Assembly (NCBI GenBank): GCA_050110875.1 | Contig: CP188828.1 | Location: forward strand, 2,170,001 to 2,234,000 | DNA: 64,000 nt | Direction: 5' to 3' | DNA from: Methyloligella sp050110875 | Lineage (GTDB): Bacteria; Pseudomonadota; Alphaproteobacteria; Rhizobiales; Methyloligellaceae | Part shown: positions 1 to 8,654 of the stretch, in pieces | Layout of the letters: each line of letters opens with the position of its first letter | Position numbering within the stretch: the first letter of the stretch is position 1 | Notes under the pieces: generated by a model | The model's database searches: none | The model's input: the letters and a program-made list of their open reading frames with translations, nothing else | Told to the model about the DNA's origin: nothing | Translations under genes and position numbers: made by a program

Positions 1-117
1 GCCGCGCCCCAGGCCTACGATTCCCGTGGCCACGACGATCGCGGCTATGACAGCCGCGGGCAGAAGCCTTACCGCAAGAAGAAGGAATCGTTCTTCAGCG
101 AGCTCTTCGACTTCTGA
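1..117 (+). CDS. C-terminal fragment of an unidentified protein (5' end outside window)
   Basis: An open frame enters from the left edge and ends at TGA 115-117, giving 38 residues. The visible tail carries two imperfect copies of YDSRGHDDRG, a basic KPYRKKK stretch and an acidic/aromatic end, SFFSELFDF. The Arg/Asp/Gly/Tyr repeats look like low-complexity linker sequence, and the hydrophobic acidic terminus may be a conserved binding tail. The family cannot be assigned from this fragment. It converges on the DUF1254 gene downstream. Confidence 0.55.
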   Translation, partial: AAPQAYDSRGHDDRGYDSRGQKPYRKKKESFFSELFDF

Positions 118-193
118 TCGATAGGTCGAAACGGAAACGGCGAGGCTCAGACGACGATCTCGCCGTTCTCCTCGCCGTTCGCTCTTCTTTGCT

Positions 194-218
194 GCGGGGC
201 GCGCGCGTCACGCCCCGC
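194..218. terminator. GC-rich hairpin between converging genes
   Basis: Inverted repeat GCGGGGCG/CGCCCCGC (194-201 and 211-218) with a 9-nt loop. It lies just past the stop of the DUF1254 gene and about 80 bases past the stop of the left-edge gene. Neither side has a strong T-run, so it is only a possible bidirectional terminator. Confidence 0.4.
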
Positions 219-221
219 CAT

Positions 222-1628
222 TCATTCGGCCTTGTTCACCGGCGGCGGATTCCACTTGCCGGTCAGGGCGTCCGACTTCGGCGCGTAGAGACGCATGGTG
301 AGGTTGAACGGTCCTTTCGGAGCCGGAAGCCAATTCGCCTCTTTATCCGCCCCGGGGCTCTCGTTCTGGAAGTAGAGGTCCAGGGAGCCGTCGTCGTTGT
401 ATTTAAACGGCATCCAACTCGACACAGCAAAGCGATCGAGCGAGTTCGCCACCTGGAATCCCTCCTTGTCGTAGAGGGTGATGGACCAGAACGCATCGAC
501 CGGGGGGATCTCGTCCTTGTCGAAGTGGATCGAGTAGTTGCTGCTGCCGTCCAACGGCTTGCCGTTCTTATCGCCGAGATTGAGGGGATAGATGGCGTCC
601 TGAGGCAGATTCGCGCCGAGACCCAGCTGGGTGACGATGGCCCGCTTCAGATAATAATTGCCGTAGACGCCCATTGTGTCGGTGTTCATGGACCAGTTGT
701 TAGCGACCCGGGCGAGCGACGGCACTTTCCAGGCCATCAGCTCTTGCGCTGCCTTGGGCACGCCCTCCAGCCCTTTGCGGATGGCAGGGTCCACGGAAGC
801 GATGTCGAAGCTCTTCCCGGGCTCGATGCCGATGCGCTTCATGCGCGCAAGGAGCGTCTGGTCCGTGAGATGCGGTGGGTGCAGCTTCAGAAGCTCAGCG
901 CCGTATGCGAAGAAATCCCCCGCCGACATCGTGTCGATTTGCTTTTTCGGCGGCGTCTTCATGTCGACATCGGAGTCGATCTTCACAGGGGCCGGTTTCC
1001 AGCCGTCATTGCCCATCTGCGACAGGGGCATGAGCGTCAGCCCATTCTGAATCTTGTGAACGGCGTCGTAGTCCTTCGGACCGTTGGTCTGGATACGTCC
1101 GATGATCCACACATAGGGCGTCGGAGCCTTGATCTGCATGGCGCCGCTCGGGACATCGCCGCTCCAGCCGGGCGGCGTGACGAGGAAGGTCTGCGCCCCG
1201 GTTCCCGTCGTCCGCCAGCCGGGGGACGCGAACACGTTCGTCCACATATCCAGCATGGGGAGCAGGTAGTAGCGCCCATCCGTGCTCGGCACCGAAACGA
1301 CCATCGGCTCTTTCGTCAGGTCGAGCCAAGCTACCGAGTAAAGCGTATCGAAGTTCGGTCGTACGACTGTCTTGAAGTCGGCGGAAGGATAGGCCGCCGC
1401 GCTCACGAACATGTTCATGGGCGCTTTGAGAGGCTCCTTGTCCGGTGCGATATTCGTGGACTGAAGCCGCGTCAGATCCATGGTGATCAGCGAGTAGAAA
1501 TAGAGATAGGCATCGACGCCGATAGCCTGTGCCTCATCTGCGCTGACAGAGGAGTCTTCGGCATATGCCGTCGGAACGATGAGAGGAGAAAGAAGCAGAC
1601 CGAAGATCAGGACAAGTGCATGTCTCAT
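222..1628 (-). CDS. DUF1254/DUF1214 domain secreted protein
   Basis: A 468-residue protein. Residues 1 to about 23 form a Sec signal peptide (hydrophobic LVLIFGLLLSPLIV core, cleavage likely after AYA), so it is probably periplasmic. The DUF1254 part follows, with the typical AYLYFYSLITMDLTR and FDTLYSVAWLDL sequences. The DUF1214 part is C-terminal, with NYSIHFDKDEIPPVDAFWSITLYD and a final PFNLTMRLYAPK. These families are widespread in proteobacteria and have no settled biochemical role. It is divergent from an AraC-type regulator with a 141-base AT-rich gap between them, so that regulator may control it (inference). Confidence 0.9.
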   Translation of the reverse strand: MRHALVLIFGLLLSPLIVPTAYAEDSSVSADEAQAIGVDAYLYFYSLITMDLTRLQSTNIAPDKEPLKAPMNMFVSAAAYPSADFKTVVRPNFDTLYSVAWLDLTKEPMVVSVPSTDGRYYLLPMLDMWTNVFASPGWRTTGTGAQTFLVTPPGWSGDVPSGAMQIKAPTPYVWIIGRIQTNGPKDYDAVHKIQNGLTLMPLSQMGNDGWKPAPVKIDSDVDMKTPPKKQIDTMSAGDFFAYGAELLKLHPPHLTDQTLLARMKRIGIEPGKSFDIASVDPAIRKGLEGVPKAAQELMAWKVPSLARVANNWSMNTDTMGVYGNYYLKRAIVTQLGLGANLPQDAIYPLNLGDKNGKPLDGSSNYSIHFDKDEIPPVDAFWSITLYDKEGFQVANSLDRFAVSSWMPFKYNDDGSLDLYFQNESPGADKEANWLPAPKGPFNLTMRLYAPKSDALTGKWNPPPVNKAE

Positions 1629-1769
1629 AGCTATAGACTCCCTAGCCGCAAAATTTCACAGCGCCACGCAAGAACCCAAAATCTATAAATATTTCATAGA
1701 GATATTTTTATCTTATACGCTTTTACTTGCTTCCGGTATGCTGTGAGGCGTGTATAGGAGCATAGAACT

Positions 1770-2852
1770 GTGCCCCCAACCACCCATTTTGCGCCAACAC
1801 CGAGCAAGCTTTCGAGCCAATCATTCGGCGCCACCACCGTCATTTCGGTGACCGCTCTTGCGGGCGTTTCGGCATTCGTCCGCGATGCCTTTGGCGAGAA
1901 GCTCCTCGGACGGGTCAATCAAGCGGTGATGCTGGATATCGAAGCGATCGAGGACCAGGATTGCTTTATCCCGCACATCACGATGACGGGCTTTGTCGAT
2001 GCGGTCGCGAAACTCTCGGGCGAGGAGAATTTTGGGCTGCTGCTCGCGCCTCATCTCGAAATCCGCAATTACGGCTGTTGGGGCGACTACGTGCTCGCCG
2101 CGCCAACACTCGCCGCGGCTATAGAGCGGGCGATTGCCACCATTGGCTTTCATACCAGAGGGGACGCCCTGTCGATCGCCATCGCCGATGGCCGCACGCG
2201 GCTGAGCTATTCGAGCGCCGCCAAGGGACAGGAAGGATACGGCCATGTGGCTTGCGGCGCGGCCAGTGTCATCGTCAGTCTTTGCCGGTCCTTCTTGCAC
2301 GCGAATTGGCGGCCGCTGTGGATTGAACTCGATATTCCCGCACCGGCCCGGCCATCGCTCTTTGAAGATGCCTTCCAGTGCCCCGTGCTTTTCGACGCGC
2401 CTCAGATCGCCGTCTGCCTGGACACCCATCACCTGCACGAAGAACTTCCCCAGCCCGCCAGATCCGTTGTGATCACGGTCGACGATCTCGCACGCTCTCG
2501 CGTCGAATGCCGCAAGTTGAAGGGTCTGCAGGACATCATCGCCCAGCAAGTTTGGGCTCAGGTGCTTTCGGGGAAGGTTTCGATCGAAAGCGCCGCGCGA
2601 TCCCTCGACACGAGCGTGCGAACATTGCAGCGCGAGTTGAACCGGGAAGGTACGGACTTCCGCTCGATTGCGAACGCCATGCGCAACAGACGGGCGGTCG
2701 AGTTATTGAGCCACAGCGATGTGTCCATTACGACCATCTCTAGCGTGCTCGGTTATTCGGCTCCCGCCCATTTCGCACGCGCATTCCGGAATGCGACGGG
2801 TGCAAGCCCGCAAGAATTTCGTCGACGTAGCGCCGCGGCGAGCGCTACGTGA
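1770..2852 (+). CDS. AraC-family transcriptional regulator (Arabinose_bd-type N-terminus)
   Basis: 360 residues starting at GTG 1770, with AGGAG at 1756-1760 as ribosome binding site. The N-terminal two thirds resemble the OruR/ArgR-like Arabinose_bd ligand domain. The C-terminal 100 residues hold two helix-turn-helix motifs: SIESAARSLDTSVRTLQREL, then ITTISSVLGYSAPAHFARAFR ending in TGASPQEFRR, the classic AraC signature. It is divergent from the DUF1254 gene and likely acts on the shared AT-rich region. The effector is unknown. It converges with the following SnoaL-like gene over a strong hairpin. Confidence 0.92.
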   Translation: MPPTTHFAPTPSKLSSQSFGATTVISVTALAGVSAFVRDAFGEKLLGRVNQAVMLDIEAIEDQDCFIPHITMTGFVDAVAKLSGEENFGLLLAPHLEIRNYGCWGDYVLAAPTLAAAIERAIATIGFHTRGDALSIAIADGRTRLSYSSAAKGQEGYGHVACGAASVIVSLCRSFLHANWRPLWIELDIPAPARPSLFEDAFQCPVLFDAPQIAVCLDTHHLHEELPQPARSVVITVDDLARSRVECRKLKGLQDIIAQQVWAQVLSGKVSIESAARSLDTSVRTLQRELNREGTDFRSIANAMRNRRAVELLSHSDVSITTISSVLGYSAPAHFARAFRNATGASPQEFRRRSAAASAT

Positions 2853-2865
2853 CGATTATCCAGGC

Positions 2866-2895
2866 CGTGCTGCGGATGGTCCCACCCGCAGCACG
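2866..2895. terminator. Bidirectional terminator-like hairpin
   Basis: Perfect 10-bp arms CGTGCTGCGG/CCGCAGCACG with a 10-nt loop, in the 51-base gap between two converging genes (AraC regulator and SnoaL-like protein). No long T-run is present. Confidence 0.5.
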
Positions 2896-2903
2896 CCGAT
2901 CCG

Positions 2904-3344
2904 CTAGTTGAAGATATGTAGCCGCGCCAGATAGTTGCCGTTCTCCTGCAGCTTGAACACATGGGTCAGGAGACCGGTCACGTCGGTTGGCTCGCCATCC
3001 TCGCCGGGCGCCTTAACATGCCACCGGCCGGCGGCGATGATCGTGCCGTCCCGTGCCTCGACGATCTCGATCAGCTCGATCTTGTGATCCGTGATCCCGG
3101 CCTCGAACAGCCCCTCGAAGAACTTGGCGATGCCATCTTGCTCGATCACTTCGTGGGAGGACGGCAGGAACAGCGCATCGTTCGTGTAGAGCTTGGCGAT
3201 CGCCTCTCCATCCTGCGCATTGAAAGCTTGATCGAAAGCTTCGTACTGACCTTCGACGATCTGCTTGTAATCCTCCGCATGCGCCACCGACCCCGCAACG
3301 GCGAGCATTGTGAAGACGATAAAAATTCTCAGCGTATTCAGCAT
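2904..3344 (-). CDS. Secreted SnoaL-like/DUF4440 (SgcJ/EcaC) protein
   Basis: 146 residues. An N-terminal signal peptide (about 1-23, ending AHAED) exports it. The rest is a single NTF2/SnoaL-like alpha+beta barrel: helix QYEAFDQAFNAQDGEAIAKLYTNDALFLPSSHEVI, then IAKFFEGLF, then the strands ending VFKLQENGNYLARLHIFN. This fold is used by ketosteroid isomerase-like enzymes and by binding proteins, so the substrate cannot be told from sequence. It stands alone between a converging AraC gene and a divergent aldo/keto reductase. Confidence 0.88.
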   Translation of the reverse strand: MLNTLRIFIVFTMLAVAGSVAHAEDYKQIVEGQYEAFDQAFNAQDGEAIAKLYTNDALFLPSSHEVIEQDGIAKFFEGLFEAGITDHKIELIEIVEARDGTIIAAGRWHVKAPGEDGEPTDVTGLLTHVFKLQENGNYLARLHIFN

Positions 3345-3537
3345 CGTTACCCTTTCGAAAAATCAATTCGCTCCTCAAGCGATAACATATGACCGTGAAG
3401 CAAGTTTCATCGCAAAGCAGCGCAGCGGTCCTGACCGCAGACCGTCTGCATTTCTGCTGCATTTTTCGAAAACCATCCGCCTATTCGAACCGTTGAGGTT
3501 CATGACAAACAAGCATGTCTCCGAAGGAGCGTTTCCC

Positions 3538-4488
3538 ATGCCGTCTCGCCGAGAATTTCTGACCGCCGCCAGCATCACCGCGGGCGGCTTGTTGCTTTCC
3601 TCCAAAGGCCGCCTCGCCGCCATGGCCGCAGAGACGGTGAAGCCGCCGACGGAACCTCCCAGCGAGCCTCTGCGAAAGCGGGCCATCCCCGCCACCGGCC
3701 AGAAGATCCCCGTGGTCGGCGCCGGCACCTCGGGCAGCTATAACGTTCAGATCGGTTCGCCCGACTTCGAAGCTCTGAAGGAAACCATCGAGGTGTTCTT
3801 CGATGGCGGCGGCACCGTCTTCGACACCTCGCCGAACTACGGCAATGCCGATGCGGCGCTCGGAGCCCTGCTCGAGGAAGGCGGCTACCGCGACCGCTGC
3901 TTCCTGGCCACCAAGATCGCCGCCGACAGCCGCGAAGAAGCGGAGGCTCAGTGGGCCGGCTCCCTGAAGAAGCTCCGCACCGACCATGTCGAGCTGCTCC
4001 AGGTGCACAACCTGCGCGACTGGAAGACCCAGCTCCCCTACGCCCGCGAGCTGAAGGAGCAAGGCGTCACGAAATATGTCGGCATCACCCATTATCTCGA
4101 TGGCGGGCTCGCCGAGATGGAACAGATCATGCGATCCGAGCCGCTGGACTTCATTCAGATCCATTATTCGGTGAACGCGCCGAAGGCGGCCGAGACCGTC
4201 CTACCGCTCGCCCGGGACAAAGGCATCGCCGTGCTGATCAACCGCGCCTTCGACGACGGCAGGCTGTTCGGTCAGGTGAAAGGCAAGCCCCTGCCCGGCT
4301 GGGCGCCGGAGCTCGGCATCACCTCCTGGGCCCAGGTCTTCCTGAAATTCGCCATCAGCAATCCCGCCGTCACCGCGGTCATTCCCGCGACCAGCAAGCC
4401 GAACCACCAGGCCGACAATCTTCACGCCGGCGTGGGCCCGCTGATGAGCGAAGCCCAGCAAAAGGAACTGATCGACACCTTCGCATAA
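3538..4488 (+). CDS. Aldo/keto reductase with twin-arginine signal
   Basis: 316 residues starting at ATG 3538, with GAAGGAG at 3523-3529. This start yields a Tat signal, SRREFLTAASITAGGLLLSS, followed by a linker. The frame is open further upstream, but no better start is seen. The aldo/keto reductase (TIM barrel) domain follows, with DTSPNYGNADAALGALL, ATKIAA, DHVELLQVHNLRDW, KYVGITHY and AVIPATSKPNHQADNL, the expected NADPH-binding end. Export of an AKR suggests a periplasmic oxidoreductase of the YajO/Tas-like secreted group. The transporter gene starts 22 bases downstream and is probably co-transcribed. Confidence 0.9.
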   Translation: MPSRREFLTAASITAGGLLLSSKGRLAAMAAETVKPPTEPPSEPLRKRAIPATGQKIPVVGAGTSGSYNVQIGSPDFEALKETIEVFFDGGGTVFDTSPNYGNADAALGALLEEGGYRDRCFLATKIAADSREEAEAQWAGSLKKLRTDHVELLQVHNLRDWKTQLPYARELKEQGVTKYVGITHYLDGGLAEMEQIMRSEPLDFIQIHYSVNAPKAAETVLPLARDKGIAVLINRAFDDGRLFGQVKGKPLPGWAPELGITSWAQVFLKFAISNPAVTAVIPATSKPNHQADNLHAGVGPLMSEAQQKELIDTFA

Positions 4489-4510
4489 AGCCGAACCCGA
4501 AGGACAGAGA

Positions 4511-5854
4511 ATGGCGGATTTGGCCCGGAGCGCAGCCGGGAGGCGTATTCTGCGCCTGCTCAATCTGGAGACGGACGAGGTCCCGGCCGTCGCCGGCGGC
4601 GCCCTCATGTTCTTCCTGCTGTTCACCGGCTATTTCATGCTGCGGCCGGTGCGCGAGACCATGGGCATCGCCGGTGGGGTGGAGAATCTGCAATGGCTGT
4701 TCACCGGCACGTTTCTCGCCACCCTGGCCGCCCTGCCCCTCTTCGGATGGCTCGCCTCCATCGCCTCCCGACGCCGCATCTTGCCCTGGGTCTACGGCTT
4801 CTTCGTCCTGAACCTGCTGGGCTTCGCCGCCGCCCTCGCCCTCCGGCCCGACGATATCTGGACCGCCCGCGCCTTCTATATCTGGCTCTCGGTCTTCAAC
4901 CTCATCGCCATTTCTCTGGCATGGAGCGTGCTCGCCGATATCTTTGTCACGGCGGAGGCGAAGCGGCTCTTCGCCATGATCGCCGGCGGCGCCAGCCTCG
5001 GCGGCCTCACCGGCCCGATCCTCGGCACGCTTCTGGTCGAACCCATCGGCCATTCGGGCCTGCTGGCCCTAGCTGCTGTCTTCCTGGCCGGAAGCGCCGC
5101 GGCAGCGATGCTCCTCTATCGCTGGCGGGACCGCCATCCCATCGACCACGCCGAAGCGGTCCGCAACGACAGCCGCAAACCTCTCGGCGGCAATCCCTTC
5201 GCCGGCGCGACGGAACTCTTCAAGTCGGGCTATCTAACGGGGATCGCCATCTTCGTGGTGCTGCTGGCGAGCGTCAGCACCTTCCTTTATTTCGAGCAGG
5301 CGCGTCTGGTGGAAGAGACCTTCCCCGACCCGGTTCGTCAGACCCAGGTCTTCGGCCTCATCGACACGGTGGTGCAGACCCTCTCCATCTTCACCCAAAT
5401 CTTCCTGACCGGCCACATCGCGCGCCGGCTCGGCATCGGCGTCCTTCTGGTGGGCGTGCCGCTGCTCATGGCGGCGGGCTTCCTATGGCTCGCCCTGTCG
5501 CCCATCTTCGCCGTCTTCGTCGTGGTGATGATCGCACGGCGCGCCGGCGAATACGCCCTCGTCCGGCCAGGCCGCGAGATGCTCTACACGGTGGTCACGC
5601 CGGAAGAGAAATATAAGGTCAAGAACTTCATCGACACGGTGGTCTATCGCGGCGGCGATGCGATGAGCGGCTGGGTGAAGCGCGGCCTCGACATCGTCGG
5701 CGATCCGTCCTTCGCCATGCTCATCGGTGCCGGCGTCGCCTTGCTCTGGGCCGGCGTCGGCGTCGGTCTCGGCCGGGCGGAGAAGCGGCACGAGCGGACT
5801 CTCGTCGAAGAGGAGACCGCCCGCGCCGGGAACGCCGCGGCGCCCATAGCCTAG
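4511..5854 (+). CDS. NTP/NDP exchange transporter-like MFS protein
   Basis: 447 residues with about 11-12 hydrophobic segments. The N-terminal region (EVPAVAGGALMFFLLFTGYFMLRPVRETMGI) and the middle (LAWSVLADIFVTAEAKRLFAMIAGGASLGGLTGP) match the family annotated as NTP/NDP exchange transporters, related to plastid and rickettsial ATP/ADP translocases. In free-living bacteria the substrate is not established, and exchange of nucleotides is family inference only. It probably forms an operon with the aldo/keto reductase upstream. Its stop overlaps the stop of the converging hydrolase within the tetranucleotide CTAG. Confidence 0.85.
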   Translation: MADLARSAAGRRILRLLNLETDEVPAVAGGALMFFLLFTGYFMLRPVRETMGIAGGVENLQWLFTGTFLATLAALPLFGWLASIASRRRILPWVYGFFVLNLLGFAAALALRPDDIWTARAFYIWLSVFNLIAISLAWSVLADIFVTAEAKRLFAMIAGGASLGGLTGPILGTLLVEPIGHSGLLALAAVFLAGSAAAAMLLYRWRDRHPIDHAEAVRNDSRKPLGGNPFAGATELFKSGYLTGIAIFVVLLASVSTFLYFEQARLVEETFPDPVRQTQVFGLIDTVVQTLSIFTQIFLTGHIARRLGIGVLLVGVPLLMAAGFLWLALSPIFAVFVVVMIARRAGEYALVRPGREMLYTVVTPEEKYKVKNFIDTVVYRGGDAMSGWVKRGLDIVGDPSFAMLIGAGVALLWAGVGVGLGRAEKRHERTLVEEETARAGNAAAPIA

Positions 5855-6675
5855 CTCTTGAAGAACGCCAGCAGCTCGGCGTTGATCACGTCGGCCTGGG
5901 TGGTGATCATCCCGTGCGGGTAATCCTTGTAGGTCTTCAGCGTGCCGTTCGGCAGAAGCTCCGCCGATTTCGGACCGGCCGCGACGTAAGGCACGATCTG
6001 ATCGTCCTCGCTATGCATCACCAGGACCGGCACGGCGATCTTCTTCAGATCCTCGGTGAAATCGGTCTGGGAGAAGGCGACGATGCCGTCGTAATGGGCC
6101 TTGGCGCCGCCCATCATACCCTGCCGCCACCAGTTCCAGAGATTGCCTTCGATCGTCTCGACCCCCGGCCGGTTGAAGCCATAGAACGGGCCGGCCGGAA
6201 GGTCGTAATAGAACTTGGCGCGGTTCTCGAAGAGCTGCTTCTGGAGATCGTCGAACACCGATTTCGGCAAGCCTTCCGGATTGGCGTCCGTCTTCACCAT
6301 CAAGGGCGGCACGGCAGAGATGATCGCCGCCTTGGCGACACGGCTATCGCCGTGCCGGGCGATGTAATGCACCACCTCCCCGCCGCCCGTGGAGTGGCCC
6401 ACATGGATCGCATCCTTCAGATCGAGATGCTCAGTGACCGCCGCCAGGTCGTCGGCGTAATGGTCCATGTCATGCCCGTCATCGACCTGGGACGACCGGC
6501 CGTGTCCCCGCCGGTCATGGGCGATGACACGGTATCCCTTCTCGAGGAAGAACAGCATCTGGGGGTCCCAATCGTCCGCGGAGAGCGGCCAGCCATGGCT
6601 GAACACGATGGGCTGTCCCGCGCCCCAATCCTTGTAGAAGATCTCGACCCCGTCCTTCGTCGTGATGAAAGCCAT
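5851..6675 (-). CDS. Alpha/beta hydrolase, non-heme chloroperoxidase-like
   Basis: 274 residues. The ATG at 6675 is chosen because AAGAGGAGCG lies just upstream, although the frame extends further. An alpha/beta hydrolase fold is evident: oxyanion region SHGWP near 26-30, nucleophile elbow GHSTGGG with Ser95, Asp225 in HSEDDQIVP, and His254 in YPHGM. The DRRGHGRSSQ segment and overall length fit cofactor-free haloperoxidases and aryl esterases. These enzymes show perhydrolase/esterase activity in vitro and their natural substrates are usually unknown. It is monocistronic. Confidence 0.92.
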   Translation of the reverse strand: MAFITTKDGVEIFYKDWGAGQPIVFSHGWPLSADDWDPQMLFFLEKGYRVIAHDRRGHGRSSQVDDGHDMDHYADDLAAVTEHLDLKDAIHVGHSTGGGEVVHYIARHGDSRVAKAAIISAVPPLMVKTDANPEGLPKSVFDDLQKQLFENRAKFYYDLPAGPFYGFNRPGVETIEGNLWNWWRQGMMGGAKAHYDGIVAFSQTDFTEDLKKIAVPVLVMHSEDDQIVPYVAAGPKSAELLPNGTLKTYKDYPHGMITTQADVINAELLAFFKS

Positions 6676-6860
6676 GACAAACGCTCCTCTTATGCAGCAA
6701 TGACGCCAGGCCGAGCCATGGTCGGTCGAGCCGGCTGAGTGCAATTGGGAGAGATCGGACCAAGTACAAGACGCGCGTGTGACGTAATATTAGGCAGTGC
6801 AGCGCTCAGAGGCGCTAAGCGCGAGATCGACACCTTACGATTGCTTGCCTGCAAGGGCGC

Positions 6861-7808
6861 TCAGATCTTGCGGACAACTCCCGGCCGCCCCAGGGAACAT
6901 TCCAGCGCCTGCCGATCCCATTCGGCCCCATCGGCGACCGCCGCATAGGTCGCTTGCAGGAAGCGGAGCAGCGCGTCGTCCGGATCCGTCGCCTCGCGGG
7001 CGGCCTCGTATGGCAGCACATATTCACCCATCCCCTCATGGAAGGAAGCGCCGGGAGGCAGCCCCTTCGCCTGACGAAATCCATCTGGCTCAGGATAGGC
7101 ATAGGAATAGAAAATCGGGAACGGAACATCCGGCCCACCCGACCAGAACCCGGCGCTGGAGACTTCGTGGGAGTAAGCCTCTTGTGCCACGTCGTCCGGC
7201 AGGTTGGGCACGCCGCCCGGATGAAGCGGCGCCGGCCGGCCCGAAAACCGGGTCACCGCCAGATCGAAACTACCCCAGAAGAAATGGGCGGGGCTCACCT
7301 TGCCGATGAAGCCGGAGCGGAAAAGCGTGAAGACCTCGTGCGCCTTGAGCCAAACCCGCCACAGCCGGTGCGCGGCGTCCGGATCGTAGCTGCGCGGCCG
7401 GTCGTCGGCGGCGAACGGGACCGCCTCCGGCAGCTCGTTCGGCTTGCCATCGAAGGCGACATCGATCCCGCCCTTGTCGAGCATCTCCAGCACGGCCGCA
7501 TGGAAGTCGGCGATCGACGGCGCGTTCAGCGGTATCTCGTCGCGATGGCCGCCGCTCGTCCGAAGCATGAGACGGTGGCGAAGGAGATCGAATTCCAGAT
7601 CGAATGCCCCACCCGCGTAAGGGATGGCGCCCGTGGTGAGCCCCACCGCGCTCAGATAAAGCGTCACCTGCCAGCTGTGATTGATCCAAGGGGTGAGCGC
7701 CAGCCGCACCTTGCCGACGATCTGGGTCATCAGGTGCAGCGCATCGAATGTCTCGTGATCGGCCTCGTAAGAAAGGGCCGGCCAATCGGCGTCCTTCATA
7801 GCGTTCAT
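6861..7808 (-). CDS. DUF5996 family protein
   Basis: 315 residues, probably cytosolic, with no signal peptide. It shows the features of the DUF5996 family: an early WPALSYEADHETFDALHLMTQIVGKVRLALTPWINHSWQVTLY block and later HFFWGSFDLAVTRFSGRPAPLHPGG and HEVSSAGFWSGG motifs rich in Trp and His. No catalytic function has been assigned to this family as far as I know. It is divergent from the TetR gene at 7967 across a 158-base gap that holds a TetR-type operator, so it may belong to that regulator's targets (inference). Confidence 0.85.
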   Translation of the reverse strand: MNAMKDADWPALSYEADHETFDALHLMTQIVGKVRLALTPWINHSWQVTLYLSAVGLTTGAIPYAGGAFDLEFDLLRHRLMLRTSGGHRDEIPLNAPSIADFHAAVLEMLDKGGIDVAFDGKPNELPEAVPFAADDRPRSYDPDAAHRLWRVWLKAHEVFTLFRSGFIGKVSPAHFFWGSFDLAVTRFSGRPAPLHPGGVPNLPDDVAQEAYSHEVSSAGFWSGGPDVPFPIFYSYAYPEPDGFRQAKGLPPGASFHEGMGEYVLPYEAAREATDPDDALLRFLQATYAAVADGAEWDRQALECSLGRPGVVRKI

Positions 7809-7931
7809 GTTTGCACCGGAAGCCTACGCTCCCGCCTTTCGAATCCGCCGCGTGGGCCTATGGATACCCCAAGCCACCTCACCACCTCCCTCCCCAACCG
7901 GCAAGCTTGACGGCAGATTTGCTGACATGGG

Positions 7932-7960
7932 TTGACAACATACCGACTGGTTGGTTTGTT
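7932..7960 (+). promoter_or_regulatory. Promoter and TetR-type operator for the tetR gene
   Basis: TTGACA (7932-7937) is a good -35. A nearly palindromic ACCGACTGGTTGGT (7942-7955; half-sites ACCGAC and GTTGGT, one mismatch) fills the spacer, and a weak -10 (TTTGTT, 7955-7960) follows. ACCNAC...GTNGGT is a common TetR-family operator form. The start codon at 7967 is only a few bases downstream, so the transcript may be nearly leaderless. Autorepression is inferred. Confidence 0.6.
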
Positions 7961-7966
7961 ACCGCC

Positions 7967-8617
7967 ATGATCGATGCCCCAGCCTCATCCGAGAGAGCGT
8001 CCCGCGAGCGGGCCCCCCGCGGCAGCGCCCGCCAAGCTCTGCTCGACGCAGCTCTGAAGCTCGTCCGCCGCCAGGGCTGGGCGGCCACCAGCGTCGACGA
8101 GCTCTGCGCGGCGGCAGGCGTGACCAAGGGAGCCTTCTTCCACCACTTCAGTTCGAAAGAGGCTCTCGGTGTCGAAGCCGCAAAACATTGGACGGAAGTG
8201 ATCGGGCCCTTTTTCGCCAAGAGCGGCTACCAGGAGCACGCAGATCCCCTCGACCGCATCTTCGCCTATCTCGATTTTCGGACCGCGATTACGGATGGGC
8301 CGCTCGAGGCCATCACCTGCTTCGCCGGCACCATGGTGCAGGAGATTTTCGCCACCAGCGGCCCGATCCGGGACGAATGCGGCGCCGCGATCCGCCATCA
8401 CGCCGAGCAGCTTGCGGAAGACTTCCGCGCTGCCATTGCGCTCCACGGCATCGCGCAACCCCTCTCCCCCGAAAGCCTCGCCACCTATACCCAGACCGTG
8501 CTCCAGGGCGGCTTCGTGATGGCCAAGGCGGCGAACGATCCGGCGCCTCTTCGCGAGGCGATCGATCACCTCAAGCGCTACATCGCCATGCTGTTCCGCA
8601 GGCCGGAAATCGGCTGA
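7967..8617 (+). CDS. TetR/AcrR-family transcriptional regulator
   Basis: 216 residues from ATG 7967, which sits directly after the operator/promoter. The N-terminal DNA-binding domain is clear: ARQALLDAALKLVRRQGWAATSVDELCAAAGVTKGAFFHHFSSKEALG. The rest is an all-helical ligand domain with a TetR_C-type sequence (AITCFAGTMVQEIFATSGPIRDECGAAI). Downstream genes encode a glutathione S-transferase and a DUF1428 protein in the same direction, suggesting a xenobiotic-responsive operon. The effector is unknown. Confidence 0.92.
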   Translation: MIDAPASSERASRERAPRGSARQALLDAALKLVRRQGWAATSVDELCAAAGVTKGAFFHHFSSKEALGVEAAKHWTEVIGPFFAKSGYQEHADPLDRIFAYLDFRTAITDGPLEAITCFAGTMVQEIFATSGPIRDECGAAIRHHAEQLAEDFRAAIALHGIAQPLSPESLATYTQTVLQGGFVMAKAANDPAPLREAIDHLKRYIAMLFRRPEIG

Positions 8618-8654
8618 GACGGCGCGGCTCAAATCGAACGGACGGAGGAAAGCC

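Noticed and set aside
2904..3344. Joint operon of the SnoaL-like gene and the aldo/keto reductase
   Set aside because: They are on opposite strands and divergent.
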